A program made the translations under genes and the position numbers. A stretch of DNA of 24,028 nucleotides from Methanobacteriota archaeon (GTDB lineage: Archaea; Thermoplasmatota; E2; DHVEG-1). The notes under the pieces are model-generated. The model ran no database searches. It was not told the origin of the DNA and saw only the letters and a program-made list of their open reading frames with translations. Every line of letters starts with the position of its first letter. Positions within the stretch are counted from its first letter, which is position 1. Shown piece after piece: positions 21,805 through 24,028 of this stretch. The stretch is from assembly GCA_026394435.1 (NCBI GenBank), contig JAPKYG010000033.1, positions 1 through 24,028 on the forward strand, given 5' to 3'.

Positions 21805-23376
21805 ATGCAGCCAAGCAAACGACAAATCTCCAGAGAAAACATAGAACTGGAGATTTATAAAACCTTCGAGAAGTTCAAAGAAAACAAACAAATAAAAATA
21901 GCCGACTTTCTGAAAGTATTCGATGCAACATCCATCCAAACATGCAAATACAGAAAAATCAAATTCCCCTATGAATCCCTCTTCAAACTTATTTTATTCC
22001 AGAAACTCAAAGGAATAAAGTTCTATACAAAGCTTACAAAATACTTGAGAAGAAATCCTTCCGAAAAGTTCAAACTTGGTTTCAACGAAACACCCGACAG
22101 AACACAAATTGGTTATTTTGTTAATCATATTCTCGATGAACAAACCAATGAACTCATAGAGGTCATTGTAAATAAAATTGAAGAGATCTCAGAAAAATTT
22201 GGCATACTCCTAGATGTAAAAACATTTCAATCTGAAAAACCTGAAAAAGAAACCAAAGAACGAAACCAATATTATCAGAAAAACGACAAAACCAAAGAAA
22301 TATGCAGATTATTCAAGAAACGGTTTGCACCATTTATCAATCTGAATCTGAAAAACAATACGCTCTACAAAAAGACTCAGTTCATTGACCTTTTAATCCA
22401 TATGGGAATGACCAAAGATTTTGCTGAAAATGGATCTAAAACCTATAAGGAACTTAGAGGATTTAACAATCCTGATGCGGATACCTTATTGTATCATTTG
22501 AAAAATTACACAGATACTAAAGATCTTCATAGAATGTTCATGACCCTTTTTGAGATTGTATGGGAAATGACGCGAAAAATTAATCTGTTTGACATCAGAA
22601 AACACTACGATGTCGCCATTGATTTTACCGAGTGGTATTTCTACGGTGATCGTGGTGCTCCTATGGTTGTTGGAAAGGAACCAGAACGAGGAACGTCGAA
22701 ATGCTACAAGTTTGCCACCATTAATATTGTAGAATCTGGGAAACGATTTACACTCTTGGCTTTACCTGTTGGTCCTTTTGATAGGAAAGAAGAAATCCTT
22801 AGAAAACTCTTAGGTTATGTTCTTGAGCGAATTAAGATACGAAGAGTATATGTTGACCGAGGATTCTGTGATTCCTATTCGATTAAAGTGTTCAATAGTT
22901 TCCATCTGAAATATCTCATGCCATGCTCTCATTATTCAACGGTCAGAGATATTTTAAAAATCACTTCTGCACCTTCCATTATCACAGGTTTTGAGATGAA
23001 AGACGTCACTTTCAACTTAGTGATTGTTGAAGAGGAAGAAAATGATGGGAAAATAGTAAAACGAGCTTTTGCCACAAACGAAACGTTCGAAGAGAATGAT
23101 GTAAGTTTAACTGAGCGATTATTCCTTCTTTACGGGAAACGTTGGGGAATAGAAACAAGCTATCGAGTAAAGAAACATTCCTATCTTCCAAAAACAACCT
23201 CAAAGAATTATCTCATCAGATTGTTTTATTTTATGTTCTCAGTATTGCTCTATAATTTATGGATACTTGCTGATATTCTAATCTGGCTTGCTCTGTTTGG
23301 TGAAATCAAAGAAGATCACCTTATCACATCAAAATATTTTGGAACTGTGCTTTATACGATTGATCCGGGGGGATAA
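21805..23376 (+). CDS. DDE transposase, IS4/ISH3-like with YREK signature
   Basis: The enzyme would cut and join element ends. The 523-residue protein has an N-terminal helical DNA-binding region (about 30-110; YESLFKLILFQKLKGIKFYTKL and TPDRTQIGYFV). The catalytic DDE core follows: Asp273 (AIDFTEWYFYGD), Asp351 (VYVDRGFCDSYSI) and Glu450 within YGKRWGIETSYRVKK, which fits the Y-(2)-R-(3)-E-(6)-K signature (Y443, R446, E450, K457). The C-terminus has hydrophobic helices (RLFYFMFSVLLYNLWILAD), as in this family. No internal stop is seen, so it may be active. GGAG lies seven bases before the ATG. Confidence 0.92.
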   Translation: MQPSKRQISRENIELEIYKTFEKFKENKQIKIADFLKVFDATSIQTCKYRKIKFPYESLFKLILFQKLKGIKFYTKLTKYLRRNPSEKFKLGFNETPDRTQIGYFVNHILDEQTNELIEVIVNKIEEISEKFGILLDVKTFQSEKPEKETKERNQYYQKNDKTKEICRLFKKRFAPFINLNLKNNTLYKKTQFIDLLIHMGMTKDFAENGSKTYKELRGFNNPDADTLLYHLKNYTDTKDLHRMFMTLFEIVWEMTRKINLFDIRKHYDVAIDFTEWYFYGDRGAPMVVGKEPERGTSKCYKFATINIVESGKRFTLLALPVGPFDRKEEILRKLLGYVLERIKIRRVYVDRGFCDSYSIKVFNSFHLKYLMPCSHYSTVRDILKITSAPSIITGFEMKDVTFNLVIVEEEENDGKIVKRAFATNETFEENDVSLTERLFLLYGKRWGIETSYRVKKHSYLPKTTSKNYLIRLFYFMFSVLLYNLWILADILIWLALFGEIKEDHLITSKYFGTVLYTIDPGG

Positions 23377-23585
23377 CAAGATGTCCTCCAACGTGTTTTT
23401 TAGACTTTTGGATTAGTGTAAAGTAGATTTCGATCCCCTGTTTTTTAATGTTTGAGCCTGTTTTTATCCTATAAAATCACTATTTTTCTCCATATGATAC
23501 TCATAAGAATGGCTACAACCTCTATTTTTGTTCAGTTCTATGCTCTCCCTGTCGTACTTTCGGAACTACTGACTAAACGCAAATG

Positions 23586-23592
23586 TTTATGA
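23586..23592 (+). promoter_or_regulatory. TATA-like element of purH
   Basis: TTTATGA about 36 bases before ATG 23624 predicts a start near 23613. The 247-nt gap from 23377 holds a T-run (23395-23401) that may terminate the transposase transcript; nothing else was recognised in it. Confidence 0.35.
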
Positions 23593-23623
23593 GCTTCGTA
23601 CATATGCTTCCTGGGTAAGAGTA

Positions 23624-24028
23624 ATGGAACACCGATACGCACTGGTTAGTGTTTACGACAAAGAAGGCGTTATTGATTTTTCAAAAGAACTAACAAACCT
23701 GGGAATAACAATTCTTTCAACAGGTGGCACCGCTGCTTTTTTACACGAAGCAGGAATCCCTCTCAAAGAAGTATCAGAAGTTACTAGGTTCCCTGAGATG
23801 CTCGATGGTAGAGTAAAAACCCTTCATCCGATTATCCATGCAGGGATTCTTGCTCGACGCGACGACAAAAAACACCTGAAGACCCTTAAAGAACATCAGA
23901 TCAACTTGATTGATTTTGTTGTCTGTAACCTCTATCCTTTTGAAAAAACCATACAAAAACCAAACGTCGGCATCGAAGAAGTCATCGAAAACATTGATAT
24001 TGGCGGACCAACCCTGATCCGGGCAGCG
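23624..24028 (+). CDS. purH: Bifunctional purine biosynthesis protein PurH, N-terminal part (cut by window end)
   Basis: PurH carries out the last two steps of IMP synthesis: AICAR formylation (C-terminal domain) and IMP cyclohydrolase (N-terminal MGS-like domain). Only the first 135 residues are here, all from the cyclohydrolase domain: ALVSVYDKEGVIDFSKEL, ITILSTGGTAAFLHEAGIP, the signature FPEMLDGRVKTLHPIIHAGILARR, VVCNLYPFEKTI and IENIDIGGPTLIRAA. Whether the formyltransferase domain follows cannot be seen. Many archaea use PurP and PurO instead, so this bacterial-type enzyme is noteworthy. Confidence 0.95.
   Translation, partial: MEHRYALVSVYDKEGVIDFSKELTNLGITILSTGGTAAFLHEAGIPLKEVSEVTRFPEMLDGRVKTLHPIIHAGILARRDDKKHLKTLKEHQINLIDFVVCNLYPFEKTIQKPNVGIEEVIENIDIGGPTLIRAA

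Larger units (their letters stand above)
21757..23420 (+). mobile_element. Insertion sequence of IS4/ISH3-like type (limits uncertain)
   Basis: The element is inferred from the transposase at 21805-23376. The 8-mer AAGTAGAT occurs at 21749-21756 and 23421-23428 and would fit a target duplication, but ISH3-type elements usually make 5-bp ones and no convincing terminal inverted repeats are adjacent. A short imperfect inverted repeat (CGTCTGGAGACATC at 21789-21802; GATGTCCTCCAACG at 23380-23393) flanks the gene closely. The true ends remain open. Confidence 0.4.

Noticed and set aside
1..24028. tRNA, rRNA, CRISPR array or tandem repeats
   Set aside because: I saw no cloverleaf with a TTCRA loop, no conserved rRNA stretches and no regularly spaced repeats. 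Short or divergent RNAs such as C/D-box sRNAs cannot be ruled out by eye.

Overview
The window is archaeal chromosomal DNA. The evidence is a long cluster of archaeal/eukaryal-type ribosomal proteins (S4e, L19e, L32e, long forms of L3, S19 and L22), aIF1, the RNase P protein Rnp1 and the RNA polymerase subunit RpoK, together with TATA boxes and GGTGA-type ribosome binding sites. L32e carries an N-terminal helix-hairpin-helix domain and S3 a C-terminal one. This, with the gene order, suggests a euryarchaeal lineage; Thermoplasmatota or a relative is my best guess, but I cannot prove it from the sequence.

Region 1 (1-125) holds only the tail of an unidentified reading frame. Region 2 (about 245-12475) is one plus-strand S10/spc-type cluster: a TATA box, a structured leader of about 145 nt, then L3-L4-L23-L2-S19-L22-S3-L29-aIF1-Rnp1-S17-L14-L24-S4e-L5-S14-S8-L6-L32e-L19e-L18-S5-L30. 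The genes are packed with ATGA or TAATG overlaps or a few bases between them, so it reads as a single translationally coupled unit. L15 and secY, which usually follow L30 in archaea, are absent. Region 3 (12480-13720) has a small unknown gene, rpoK and rps2.

Region 4 (13770-16541) holds a TraB/PrgY-family membrane protein, an M50 (site-2-type) membrane protease and an RNase H-fold protein resembling YqgF/RuvX resolvases. Region 5 (16538-21674) is on the minus strand and looks AT-richer, like an accessory or defence island. In transcription order it has a winged-helix regulator, a 1001-aa SF1 helicase with a C-terminal PD-(D/E)XK/DUF559-like nuclease, a coiled-coil protein with a C-terminal membrane anchor, a small PD-(D/E)XK endonuclease-like protein and an HTH protein. 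Each has a recognisable TATA-like element, and the winged-helix promoter is bracketed by two copies of a palindromic operator.

Region 6 (21760-23400) carries a DDE transposase with the YREK signature of IS4/ISH3-like elements, preceded by a strong hairpin. Region 7 (from 23624) is the 5' part of purH, cut by the window end. The accessory block is thus wedged between housekeeping genes and bordered by a transposase. The helicase-nuclease, membrane coiled-coil and REase set is the best candidate here for a little-described, probably anti-mobile-element system.
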